Below the pieces are notes generated by a model. The model was not told the DNA's origin. It searched no databases and saw only the letters and a program-made list of their open reading frames with translations. Shown here one piece after another: positions 18,761-30,312 of a DNA stretch of 64,000 nucleotides (position 1 is the stretch's first letter; each line of letters begins with the position of its first letter). A program made the position numbers and the translations under genes. The stretch is from contig NC_079373.1 in NCBI RefSeq assembly GCF_021018895.1, positions 23,759,376 through 23,823,375 on the forward strand. The letters are read 5' to 3'. This DNA is from Seriola aureovittata (lineage: Eukaryota; Chordata; Actinopteri; Carangiformes; Carangidae).

Positions 18761-21700
18761 TTCTTGTTCAGTGTTCTGGTAGTCCATCTGAAAATAATCA
18801 TCTAATTAATTAGATAGATAAAAACAGGTATTTTTGGGGGCGTGGCTGTTTGATTGATATACCTGGTCTGCAATGATTGATCAGATGACGCGGCAGGCCG
18901 GGAGGTCGATCACCGGAGGATCAGTCACCGGAGGAGAGCTTGTGTGTATATGTAGCATATACTGTAATAAAAACAAGACTAAATCTGAACAAATGATACG
19001 TGTGAAGAAGTTGTAGAAGAGATTCAAGCATTAGCTTTTTTTCTCCATTATTGGTGAAAAAAACATGGACATTAGCATTAGCCCCCTCATTTTCAGTAAC
19101 GCTACCATTAGCAGGTAGCTTGCTGGCATTGTTCATTGATGAATGAATTTAATGATTTATAAGATTCTTCAAAATAATACAATGTAAAAAAGTGAGAACT
19201 TTCTAAATGCACTGTATGTCTAACTGATTGATCTGTCCAACAGCCATCTCTAGTATTCTTTCCCAACAGGTGCTTCCCACCAGGGAGTTTCTCTAGGATG
19301 AAGTGTAATTTAGGCAGAGTTTATGTTCTTACAGCTGCTTTCACACCACTGCTGTGTGTGTAAAGTCACACACAAATATTAACATTAACATTTGAAACCT
19401 TTCTCTGGCTCTCTCTCCAGGTGACAAAGAAGCTTGCCGGTGTTGCTTCTGAAACAGCTGCCTGGGTTACAGATGTTGGTGTGTTGGCGTTCCAGGACAG
19501 CTGCTGGATTGCCTGCGGTCTCATTGAGGCATAGCGTTCCTACCTGGAGGGGAAGCGCAGGATGCTCGGCCTGACTGTTGCCAAGGTGGAGGACACACAG
19601 GGCAGAAGAGACGGCCCTCCTCATCCAGGATCTCCACGTCACCCTGGATTTCTCTTTGCTGGATTCTCTCTGCATCCAGGACACATGGAGACACAGACGA
19701 CGCCTCGGCTGCTTTCGGGACTCACCGGGTGTTCGGCTGTACAGAGACACATAGGCTGACAAAGGGCGGAGTCAACCTTCTGGTTTCCACCTTAACCACT
19801 TCATCCCAGGTACATGCATGTGTCTCAGCTTGTGATCAAGTATATTGTGTATTATCATTTCATTCAAACATAAAATTCACTTTTGGTTCAAAACCTTTTT
19901 CCTCAAGCCAGTGCCAAGTACTTCCAAGCTCCTGGCAACACCTGCCAGACAGAGCAGGAGGAAGAGCGAGTTGTCTTCCCTCCCAGATACCAGGAGAGGC
20001 AGCCCAGGTGACAGTTCAAGGCAGTGATGGGGAAGAACGCCTCCTGTCCTGAGAAGGAGAGTCTCCAGAGGTGAGATTCACTTCAAATGTCACTATTTCC
20101 TCTAATGAATATCAGATCTATATTAACACACTGCTCTGATTGTCTTTCAGCTGTCTTCTTGGAATGAACTCCTCAGGCCAGACTCTCTCTTTAATGTTCA
20201 CCCAACAGAATAAGTAACCTTAATCAAAGATGAATATAAAATGTATTCTTAGCCTGTGGTTAAACACCAATAAGTTATGAATTGTGTTCATTATTTAGAC
20301 AGTTTGTTTATTTATTTCGCTTAGATCGACGGCTGCAAAATGTGCAACCTTTACTTTGAAGATGAGCTGTGTCTGTTTTTCTGGCTCTCAACAAACTGAC
20401 GCTTTGGTGCACTGAATTGAATTGCACATCTTCATTCAGTGTGACAATAACACATGCAAAGCATTAACAGCGTTTAGGCAGCATCGCTAATGAACGAGCT
20501 CACTAACGTCCACATACATTTGCACTTAGCACAAATAGGACTTTGAAATTAGACAAGAAAAGCTGGCATTTCTCATTATACAACAGCTGCAGAAGAATTA
20601 CACTTCATGCATGGACCTGAAATAATCCTTGGACACAAACCATAAAAACCACAGCTGGTTTGTTTTGTGATGTCCTGTTTCACAGTTTTTGAAAGTTGCT
20701 GTTGTCTCAGCGACAAGAAACTTACTACTTAGTAGCTTCCTGTGTGACCTGCTGATGGCCTTTTCAAAGGACATGACGCCCTCACACACCCTGACAGGTC
20801 AGATGCTGTTCTCTGTCAGAGAGCAGGGTTGGATTGAGTGTATGTGCTGTTTTTCAGCCACACTGCTTCCCTGAGATGTCTGATCTCTTCTCTCTGGTAT
20901 GAACATGCGTAGCACAAAAGTTCCTTTGTTTTTTTTAGTGTCTATTAACTCTCTGACAGATTTTGTGTGTGTGTGTGTCCCAACTCCAGAGATGTCGTCA
21001 TAACACAGCTTCATGTGTTACAAACCTGTGATATACTGTGATCTGCAGATTTTTATGTTTAGACGGTTTGACTCAGAAAGACGGGCTTTGCTGCGTTTAG
21101 CATTTACACAGAAAATGGATGATTCATAAGGCATTTTAAATTGTACCGTGCTATAATTAACAATAATGATATGATACCTAAAAATACACCCACCTTATCA
21201 GTGCAAAACCAGACAGAGTGGCTGCAGCAGTAATAGTGCACTGAAAACAACAGCCAGGTCCTCATCTGAACACTGAAACTGTTCTCTCTGGCTGTACTCA
21301 TTCCTCCGGTTCATACTGGACAGTAAGAGTCTTTCCTAATGTGCTCTCTATATAATTTATAGTGAGACTTATGATTATAGCAAGAGAAACCAGACTTGGC
21401 TATCCTTTAAACCCTAAATCTCTTATTTTACTATTTTATCTACCTGTATGATGGAGGGTAAAAAAGGCACTAAGGCAGCGCTTAGTGTTGGCTTTAGACT
21501 GAAGGTGGCACCCTCGGCCTAAGATGAACATACACCTGCCCCAAGACATGTCACTCAACGCTGTGCACATTGAGAGAAATACAGCGGTGGACATTTATTG
21601 AAACAGCTTAAAAGAAACTTAAAATTAACATCTCATTTCCTATCAACAGGTTTTCTTTAACCACGACTTCAATCTTTCCCCATCACTGATTTAACTTAAA

Positions 21701-22720
21701 GTAGAGCTGATGTTTTTACAGAAGGGGCCATAGATCAACAAAACCCACCAGTAGGTCACGTTAGAGCACAGTGACGATCTATTTTGGGGAAAAGTTTGAG
21801 GACTTGATCAAGCATTTATAACAATAGTGACTTTACAGTGACACAGACGAAGAGCTGCCTCCCTACATCCTTTTTTTAGTTTTGACTAGTGCCCCTATGT
21901 GTCCAAGTCATGCCAATACAAAGTGTTTGTGCTCTCATTATAGTTACTAGTCAGTCATTGTACAGTAACCTGGCAACCCAAATATTTGTCTCTATTGTCT
22001 GTGCTCTCTGACTCCATCACTTTAGTAGATAATACGTTTTTTTTTTCCCACATATTTTCTCTGTATAGCAGCAACAACACAATCACAGACCTTCCCAAAT
22101 GTCTTTTTATATTCTCCATCAGTTTTGCAGTTTAGCTTTAATGTCTAAAACTCAGGATCCAGCAGCTCCAGCAAATTTACCACCATTCTTCATCCAAGTG
22201 AATAATAATACTTCAGACACTTTACTTTAGACTTCATTCAGCCAAAATCAGTAGAAGATAAAAATGTTGTTGGTCTATTGGCAACCAAAGTGTCCCTCAT
22301 TCCTCCATACACATCTGATAACTGCTTAGTAGATAATTGAATATACAGCCTATATATTTTTCTTGTATTCCTATGAAAGTCAGACTATTTTGTATGTCAC
22401 AAGATAAATTATTACGACTGATCTCTATTCTGTCCCTCCCATGCAGCAAACATCCCCTGACCACATGTTTCAGCAGAAAACTATGCACCAAAATGAGGAA
22501 GTTATACACTCTCAAAATGTTGTCTCACAGTGACATCAAAGGAATTTTTAGTCATTTAGTTGAAGCGTTAAGAGATGCTTTAACCGAGCAGGTAGGAGCA
22601 CATATGGACCAACACACTCTCTGGTTCACTTTAAGTCTCTGTGAATGGGAAACCTTCCAGCAGGTGATTTCCACACACCTGACTCTGCTTGGCTTCTGTC
22701 TCTTTACTTTTCCTCTGCAG
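18761..22720. other. Intergenic stretch with scattered exon-like fragments
   Basis: No gene was identified. Segments bounded by splice-like signals occur at 19422-19535 and 20151-20215 but carry stops and match no family I know. A short CA-like tract is near 20965-20980. The rest is unique and AT-rich. Confidence 0.4.
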
Positions 22721-22799
22721 GTTCCTTATCAGCGGAGTGTTGCATAAGACTAACTGCCAGATTCTGGGGGACATGTACATTGGAGAGAGGTCGTATTAG
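22721..22799 (+). other. Exon-like fragment, unidentified
   Basis: A long pyrimidine tract ending CCTCTGCAG (to 22720) is followed by an open stretch encoding FLISGVLHKTNCQILGDMYI and GERSY, then TAG at 22797-22799. The acceptor quality and clean stop are suggestive of a terminal exon. No partner exon or protein family is recognised, so chance or a gene relic is as likely. Confidence 0.2.
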
Positions 22800-23795
22800 T
22801 GAGTAATGTCAAGGCTCTTTACTTTTACTGTCATGTGAACTGGCTTTAAATGATTACATGCTCAAATGAATACATGAGACTGTGTCTGTCTGAGGAAGTA
22901 ATTGGATTTTAGTGTTGAAAATAGCTGAAAATTGTTATCTGACGTCCATTTTTGGACATTCAAACACTCTCTGTGATTATACCCAGTGTCATGTGACTGT
23001 TTCTGTAGCAGAAGTGAGTTCTACATTGATGACAGTTTTTCTCTTTGGCATCACATTTTTGGGTGGATACCTCATTTTTGAAATAAAACCCTGCTAAAGC
23101 ACCAGATGTGAATTTTTGCACTCTGACATCTCAAGTTGTCTCATGTCTGGTTGTGTTGTAGTGTAACATGTAGAGCTCACAGTACATGGATCCCAGCAGC
23201 TGGTTTACATTTAGCCTGTTGAAGCCTCTCTGCAGCCTGAGTGCAGTGTTGCTGCAACAAAGAGGAAGCACAGTGGACAGCCATGTTTTCTTGTTGAGCA
23301 GCAAGAGTCTACCTTTCTGTAAACGGACAGTAGATCAGTACATCATGTCGACTGCTCAGTTCTTTTATTTTCCTGGTGGGATTATAGAGCAGTGTTGGCG
23401 GCTCACATCCAACACCATAACAATACAGAGGCCAAATATCACAGCACTTCTATTTTAATGATAAAAATGGGACATTCAGGACTGAACTGAAAGCAGAGGA
23501 AACGTGCAGACGGGAGAGATGACTTGTTGTTTCATGATCTCTCTCGATCATTTTTGTACTTCAGTTTTTGCCGTGGATGTAATCAGACTGAGATATCAAA
23601 CGAGTACACGATGTAATCCGGCCGGTGATGACATAAAAGTTCCTGTCATTGGCTTATCACAGTGATAGGTCTTAATTCAAGAAAAAAAATAATAGTGTGA
23701 AGTGACAAAATCTTTTAATCTTATAACATTTAAAAACATTATTTGTATTTGCTATATTATTTGATATTTTTTTCCATTTAATTTCATTTGTCTTT

Positions 23796-23824
23796 GTTCA
23801 ACCAGGGGGGCCCCCTGGTTGAAC
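23796..23824. repeat. Perfect 14-bp palindrome with a single-base centre
   Basis: The arm GTTCAACCAGGGGG (23796-23809) is followed by one G and then its exact reverse complement (23811-23824). It lies in otherwise AT-rich intergenic DNA about 0.7 kb upstream of the cpa1 promoter. Confidence 0.9.
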
Positions 23825-24411
23825 GAATGACCTACAGCAAACAACAAAAGATCAATAAAACCACCCGGTTTTGGATAAAAAGGAGGGAAAGATTTGTGTT
23901 TCTATTAGTTATAGCTGCTGGAACTCTTTTCTGTGCCAGTTCTTTATATAATGACATGGTTTTTATCGGTGCTGAAATTATTAGTAAATGAATAGAGCTG
24001 CTGAGCAGGAAGTGAATATAAGAATTTTGATAATCAGCTTTATTTATTAAGCATTCTGTTTCCAATCCTCACAAATGAGAAGATTAGCTGTCTCTAATTG
24101 CTTTGGGTTTTGGACTGTGTGTTGGACAAATCAAGTAATTTGAAGATGTCACATTGAAACTGGGAACTTGTGATGAACATGTGTGGGTTTTTTTTTTTTC
24201 CCACTATTATTATTTTGTGTTAAACTAAGCGATTAATCAGTGCTGCAAAAATAATCAAAAGGTTAATTAGTAATGAGAACTTTTCTCTCCATACGTTCCT
24301 ACACAGAACCAGTCCGACACCAGCAGACCTCAAAAACTGAACCAAGCTTCAAATGTCAAAATCACTGAGGTACGTGGTGCAAGTTTTGTTTTGATATCTG
24401 CAGAACGAAGT

Positions 24412-24428
24412 GGGAAAGGAAGCAGCTG
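24412..24428 (+). promoter_or_regulatory. Putative PTF1 (PTF1A/RBPJL) bipartite site of cpa1
   Basis: GGGAAA (TC-box, reverse orientation) lies five bases before the E-box CAGCTG. PTF1, the acinar-cell activator of digestive-enzyme genes, recognises an E-box and a TTTCCC box spaced one helical turn apart. Here the centre-to-centre distance is 11 bp. The site lies about 65 bp upstream of the TATA-like element and 108 bp upstream of the start codon. Confidence 0.6.
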
Positions 24429-24492
24429 CTGACACACCTCCATCACCTTAAGCAAGGTCGTGGTTTGGACATGTGACCTGAGACACTCGGCC

Positions 24493-24499
24493 ATAAAAG
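24493..24499 (+). promoter_or_regulatory. TATA-like box of cpa1
   Basis: ATAAAAG lies 37 bases before the start codon at 24536. Transcription would then begin around 24520-24528, leaving a 5' UTR of only about 8-16 bases, typical of pancreatic zymogen mRNAs. Confidence 0.65.
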
Positions 24500-24535
24500 C
24501 CTGTTATGGGCCCCGCTAGTCTCACACTGCTGGTC

Positions 24536-27500
24536 ATGATGAAGGGGCTGCTCGCATTTGCCGCGCTGTTCGTGGCCGTTCTCGGCAAGGAAACGTTTGA
24601 GGGGTAAGTGGACCTGCAAAGGCCTCTCACTGCTGTGTGGGTCAGTCCACTGTATGTATATATGCATTACCTACAATAACATTTCTTTTTTTCCCCCCTT
24701 TTTTAATTGAATGCATGCATAAACTATAAACTGATTCATAGATTTTTATACACTCATCTAGACTCTTTAACTAGTTAATAGATAGTTTGCCCTCTTTACT
24801 TTCCCTTTAGTAGCTTTAAGGTTGTTAATAATCTTACTCAAGACTGTCTGATATTCTGCTTGCTGCTGCTTTTCATTGAAACTGTCTGTTTGTGAAATAT
24901 TCACAACCAAGACGAGCCCAATAAATCTGGAAACTTTAGGCACTAGAATTCAAAGTTCTTTTGGTTTGAACGGTGTTTGGATGCACAGCATGAATTTCTA
25001 CCGACTAACCCATTGAGTGTCTGAAGCGTACTACAATCTTTATAACTCAATCACTATAAATCATCGCTCCGTCCCAATGTCACATCTTCTGCATAAGCAG
25101 AACCAGCCTCGAGAAATCTTACTTCACCCCATGTGTGCCAACTTCTCTCTTGAAACTTGAGTTGAGTAAAAAGTTGTAAAACATTGTGGTTCTCTTTTGA
25201 AGGCATCAGGTGCTTCGCATTGTTCCTAAGGATGAGGTCCAGCTGGCTCTTATCAAGGACCTGGAGGACATCATCGAGTTCGAGGTCATCTATCATTCAC
25301 TGATAATACTTATATAAATAAAAATGGAAATTAAAATGAAAGAGCAAAGTTTTAAATAAGCAACAACCTTTTCTTTATCATCTATATCTCCTTTTTTATA
25401 TCAAACCTTTTTGTTCCAAGATAACTCTGTGAATAAACTGAATGTAACCGGACTTAATTAGTTGTATGATACCTGTGTTGTCTCTCAGCTGGACTTCTGG
25501 AGGGGTGTGACTGAGGTGGCAACTCCTGTGGACGTCAGAGTTCCCTTCCACAGCCTGCAGTCCACCAAGATTTACCTGGAGACCAAGGAGATTGAGTACT
25601 CCATCATGATTGAGGACCTGCAGGTACGAGACCTGCAAACAGCCTGACAATTACAGCAGTTAGCTGGCTTTGCTTTTTCCCCGATGTCCGACTGAAATCT
25701 GAGCGATATCACTGGTGTTCAGGTGATGCTGGACGAGGAGCAGGAGGAGATGGACTCTGCTGCTCGCGTCGCTGAGCCCAGAAACACTGACAGCTTCGAC
25801 TTCTCCAGGTACCACACCATCAACGAGGTACGTACATGCACGCTCACTCTGGCAACTGTTGTACTGTAAAAGCATGATTCACTCGTATCACCTACATTAT
25901 TGGGGGAAAAAATACAAAGAAACTGGATAATTATGTTGCAACCTGAGAGAACACTTCAAAAACAGATTTTAACTCGCTAAACACAGGACAGTGCAAAACA
26001 GAAAAATGACAAACTCTACTTGACTGATGCTCATGTATTAAGATCATGGTTTTGTGTCTGGTTTAGATCTACAGCTTCCAGGACATGCTGGTGGCTGAGA
26101 ATCCCAACATGGTCAGCAAGATTGTGATTGGTCGCAGCTACGAGGGCCGTCCCCTGAATGTGCTCAAGGTAAATAAAACCAGTAAACACAGAATGGAGTT
26201 GACCCTAAATGAAACAAATGAATGTGTTTCACAAGGCACAATAGTTAAGTTAAACACAGGTTCAGAATGGGGAAACCTAATATATACAGTATGTATTATA
26301 TTATAACACAAAATACATATTCTGTTTTATCACTTATTCTTTGCATTAAATTTAAACTTTTTCTTTGTCTTAGTTCAGCACCGGTGGAACCAACCGTCCT
26401 GCCATCTGGATCGACACTGGAATCCACTCCAGAGAGTGGGTCACTCAGGCCAGCGGCACCTGGTTCGCCAAGAAGGTGATAATCAATAGATAATACCTTT
26501 TTCTTCTGTGTGTCTGCAGCTTCTGACCATTCACCTGCTGCACTGAACATTGTGTCCTGTACGTTTCTGTCATCAGATTGTGACTGACTATGGACGTGAC
26601 CCCGCTCTGACCGCCATCCTCGACCAGATGGACATCTTCCTGGAGATGGTGACCAACCCTGATGGCTACTACTTCACCCACAACAGCGTATGTTTTAGGT
26701 TTTACAATCATTTCCTATCATTTTTTCATCATGTATGTTCACATTAATTAAATGTATATTAAAATAGTAGCTCAATATCAGTTACACAGAAGTCATAATT
26801 GGTAGCGATGGTAATATCAATGACCAGACACTCTCAGAATAGCAATGCAAAGACAGATGAAATATTAATGTCACAAGCACATACATGCAATGATAAAATA
26901 TTAAGAAGCATAATCAAAGTGGACAAACATCAAACAAATACTGTGACTTACTCTGACATTTCCAGAACCGTATGTGGCGTAAGACCAGGAAGCCCAACAG
27001 TGGCTCTAACTGTATTGGAGTCGACCCCAACAGGAACTGGGATGCTGGTTTTGGAGGTAACGTCTTCCTCATCGTCACTGGAATGTACCAAGACACCCGA
27101 TGTCATTCTCAGTGATCATTTTTTTTAACGCTCCAAAGCTGAAGTCATAAGATATTATGTTATTTTGGTATTTTGTTACAGTTTGGAGCAAATGAAATGA
27201 ATTTAAATAATCACCTCGCCTAGTTCTGTAGCTGTTGATCCTATGATGTGTTGCTTTTGTGGAGCACGCTTTACTGTCTTCAAGTGTCATTCTTAAAGCT
27301 GCCAGCAGGTGGCAGCAAAGTGGCTTTAAACAGGATGATCTCATGAGACACAAAATAATAATACAAATAAATAACATGTATTTTGGTGCTTGAATCACAC
27401 TATAGTGTATGAGGGATGAAAAATGACATCAGTATAAATAATTAGATACATAAATAAATGCAAAGTAAAAACACTTTGGTAATGGAAAAAAAAGATTTCT

Positions 27501-28724
27501 GTATTTTTACATTTATTTATTTTGCTATAATATCCCTCCTTCATACCTCACAGTAATCTTAATTTAGAAGCTGTTTTGTAGACAGCGACATGTCTTTGCA
27601 GTTCCTCTGACTGTTGTCGTCTTGTGTAGGAGCTGGTGCCAGCGGCCAACCCTGCTCCGAGACCTACCGTGGACCCAGGGCTGAGTCCGAGTCCGAGGTC
27701 AAGTCCATCGTGGACTTTGTGAAGTCCCATGGCAACTTCAAGGCCTTCATCTCCATCCACTCCTACTCCCAGATGCTCCTGTATCCTTACGGCTACACCA
27801 GGACTCCAGCCAAGGACCAGGCCGAGCTGGTAAAAACCACCACCACTTTATTCACTGCACTGCTCTGGTTCGCAAGATCATACTGGGCAATGTGGTGATG
27901 GAAATGTTAGAATATGCAAAATCGATATGAGAAACTATGAACAGATATTCATGTGATACCATGGTGCTCTCTCTCTACAGCACGCTCTGGCTAAGAAGGC
28001 CATCAGTGACCTGGCTTCCCTGTATGGTACTAGATACAGATATGGCAGCATCATCAACACTATCTGTAAGTGTTGCACATAACACATATAATTTCTTTTA
28101 TTTCAATTAGAATATGACTATAGAAATGACAGAATACAGTTTAGCAGAGTGACTGATTATCAGCACAGGGATTTAGGTGATGTGTTATCAGGCCTGCACA
28201 GTGCTGAAGTGCTCAAAAGCTTCAAATTAAAGTCACAAATCTGGAAAATACTGCAACAACATTTGTACCTATATTAAGTTCGACAAAAACAGCTGCTTGG
28301 AGACGTTGTCATGTGGGTATGTGTTAACATCAGTAGTGTTAAGTACAAGAGTTCGTGTTGACTCTGACACAGGAAACTTGTTTTGAACACGTTTGTAGTC
28401 CACGGGTAATGTAGTAAAAAAAAAAAGCAGTGTGCGTTGACTGCCATATCGTCTCTTTTCATTCTTTTCCACTGGTGCAGCACCAAACTCATTCTACAGA
28501 TAATTATGATTGTCCCCTGATCCGTTTCACTTGCAGACCAGGCCAGTGGTGGCACCATTGACTGGACCTACAACCAGGGCATCAAGTACTCCTACACCTT
28601 CGAGCTGAGGGACACCGGTCGCTACGGCTTCATCCTGCCAGCCAATCAGATCATCCCCACCGCCAGGGAGACCTGGCTGGCTCTGATGGCCATCATGGAT
28701 CACACCTACAGGAACCCATACTAA
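24536..28724 (+). CDS. cpa1: Carboxypeptidase A1-like pancreatic zymogen
   Basis: This is a secreted zinc exopeptidase (M14A) that removes C-terminal aromatic and aliphatic residues after activation by trypsin. The eleven exons are 24536-24603, 25203-25284, 25489-25623, 25723-25827, 26067-26168, 26374-26475, 26577-26687, 26966-27056, 27630-27829, 27981-28065 and 28537-28724. They encode 422 residues, against 419 in human CPA1. A signal peptide (about 1-17) and a pro-segment to about R110/R115 precede the catalytic domain. With bovine mature numbering offset by 113, all key residues are present. Zinc ligands are H182, E185 and H309. Substrate contacts are R240, N257, R258 and Y361, and the catalytic base is E383. 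C251 and C274 form the disulfide. I368 (bovine 255) gives A-type specificity. Two adjacent ATGs open the frame. CPA2-like identity is not excluded. Confidence 0.95.
24604..25202 (+). other. cpa1 intron 1
   Basis: A 599-bp AT-rich intron with donor GTAAGT. No repeat or other feature was seen. Confidence 0.7.
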
Positions 28725-28806
28725 AATGGGCAAATGTCACCTGTTACCTTTCTCTCAGGACTAATATCACCATCATTATACTGCATGGAAAAACCACTAA
28801 CAGATG

Positions 28807-28812
28807 AATAAA
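28807..28812 (+). terminator. Polyadenylation signal of cpa1
   Basis: AATAAA lies 83 bases after the TAA stop and would give the short 3' UTR usual for digestive-enzyme mRNAs. It is followed within about 50 bases by a T-rich stretch. Confidence 0.8.
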
Positions 28813-28852
28813 AGAGCACACTGGAGAAACTGCGGTTTCTATATCTTTTATT

Positions 28853-30312
28853 ATCCAAAGGCCTTTTAATTCAAAGAATGTTACACACATTTTTTTTTTT
28901 TTTTTTTTCATCTGCCTTTCTCACCTCTGTCTGCATCAACCAGCCTTCAACTTAATGAATTCATCCACAGTATAAACCTTGGGCGTGGCACAGAGTGAAA
29001 CTTTATTTCTGTCTTGTTTGATATTTCTGATCCTGCCACTTTTCATGCCAATCCCACTTGAATTTATAAAGATATCCAATACTGGGTGGAAGAAAATAAA
29101 TTATATTGACCTCACTTTGGGCTGAGTCACTGTGGATACAAAAATAAACTACAAGCCTAAAAGTGTAATTAGAGTTTCCAGGAGGCTTTCATATTTTTCC
29201 CTTTTTTAACTCAGATTTTGATATTCATCATTTCACGACAATCATCTACTTTATTGTTAAACATTAATTTACCAAAAATCATGAGATCAGCTGGTTAAAA
29301 TCAGTTAAGACTGATGATGAAAACACAACATTAATCACTAAAAAGAAGTCCATATTTTCATTCCATGCACTTCATAGGTGACTGAGTGAATCAAGTCAAA
29401 CAAAAGGCCACAAATTAGCAATACTGTTTTTCAAATGTATCTGGAGGATCAAACGTCCGTTTCCTTCCTTCAGTGACGCTGCGATCTGTGTGAAGGCCTC
29501 AATCATTAAGATTCACAACGTACAGTACACTGATCCTCACACACAGGCAAAAAACAACAAACCAGTCTCAGTAACATTAGTGTGTAAGTTGCACATAAAG
29601 GCTGTTGGTGCACTGTCAGTTAAGGAATTATAATAAGACAGTATGACACATTTCACAAAAATACAGCACAACTCTTTTTACAAAACTGATCCAGCTTTGT
29701 AACATTATTCATACAAACAATACACTTCATGCACTAGAGAAATCCCCAGCATACCCTTCATGTCATCAACATTCAACTCTAATGTCTGCAGCGATAAAAT
29801 TCTAAGTCTTCTAGGAATGTCATTCAGTGGCTTTTATACTGATAGAGCAATGGGGTGAAAAAGGAATTTGAGTGCAATCAGTTCCATCAGTTTTCAGTTT
29901 CACAGATGAGGCACCGTGCCAGCACTCAAACGTACACAATTTATTAAATATTTTAAGAAATAAAGAAAAAAAAACTAGTCAGGGGAAAATACTACAGTCG
30001 GACATAAATCTCCAGATGTGAAGATGAAGATTATTTGTAAATTTCTTTATTGTTGCGTAGTGTTTATTACTTCCCAGGCTGTGTGTGCAGTAATTCCCTA
30101 AACATAAAAACACAAAACTTGAGAAGAATATTCGGGAAAATGTCTCTAGTTGCTGTAATGAAGCAGGTGAGGGGTTTCCTGTCCACCTCTGACTGTGGGG
30201 AATGATTTTGCAGATGGGACCACGGAACGGAGCGGACCCTGAAATAAATGGACTTTGTGTTGGAGGTACGTTTGTTTGTGTGCGTCTGACTGTGGTTTGA
30301 GGGTGGGAGGGG
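28853..30312 (-). other. Probable cep41 3' UTR / convergent intergenic region
   Basis: Minus-strand AATAAA signals (TTTATT on the plus strand) occur at 30046-30051, about 262 bases past the cep41 stop, and again up to 28847-28852. The 1.5 kb has no other coding similarity. Use of the distal signal would make the cep41 and cpa1 3' ends nearly meet. Confidence 0.5.
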
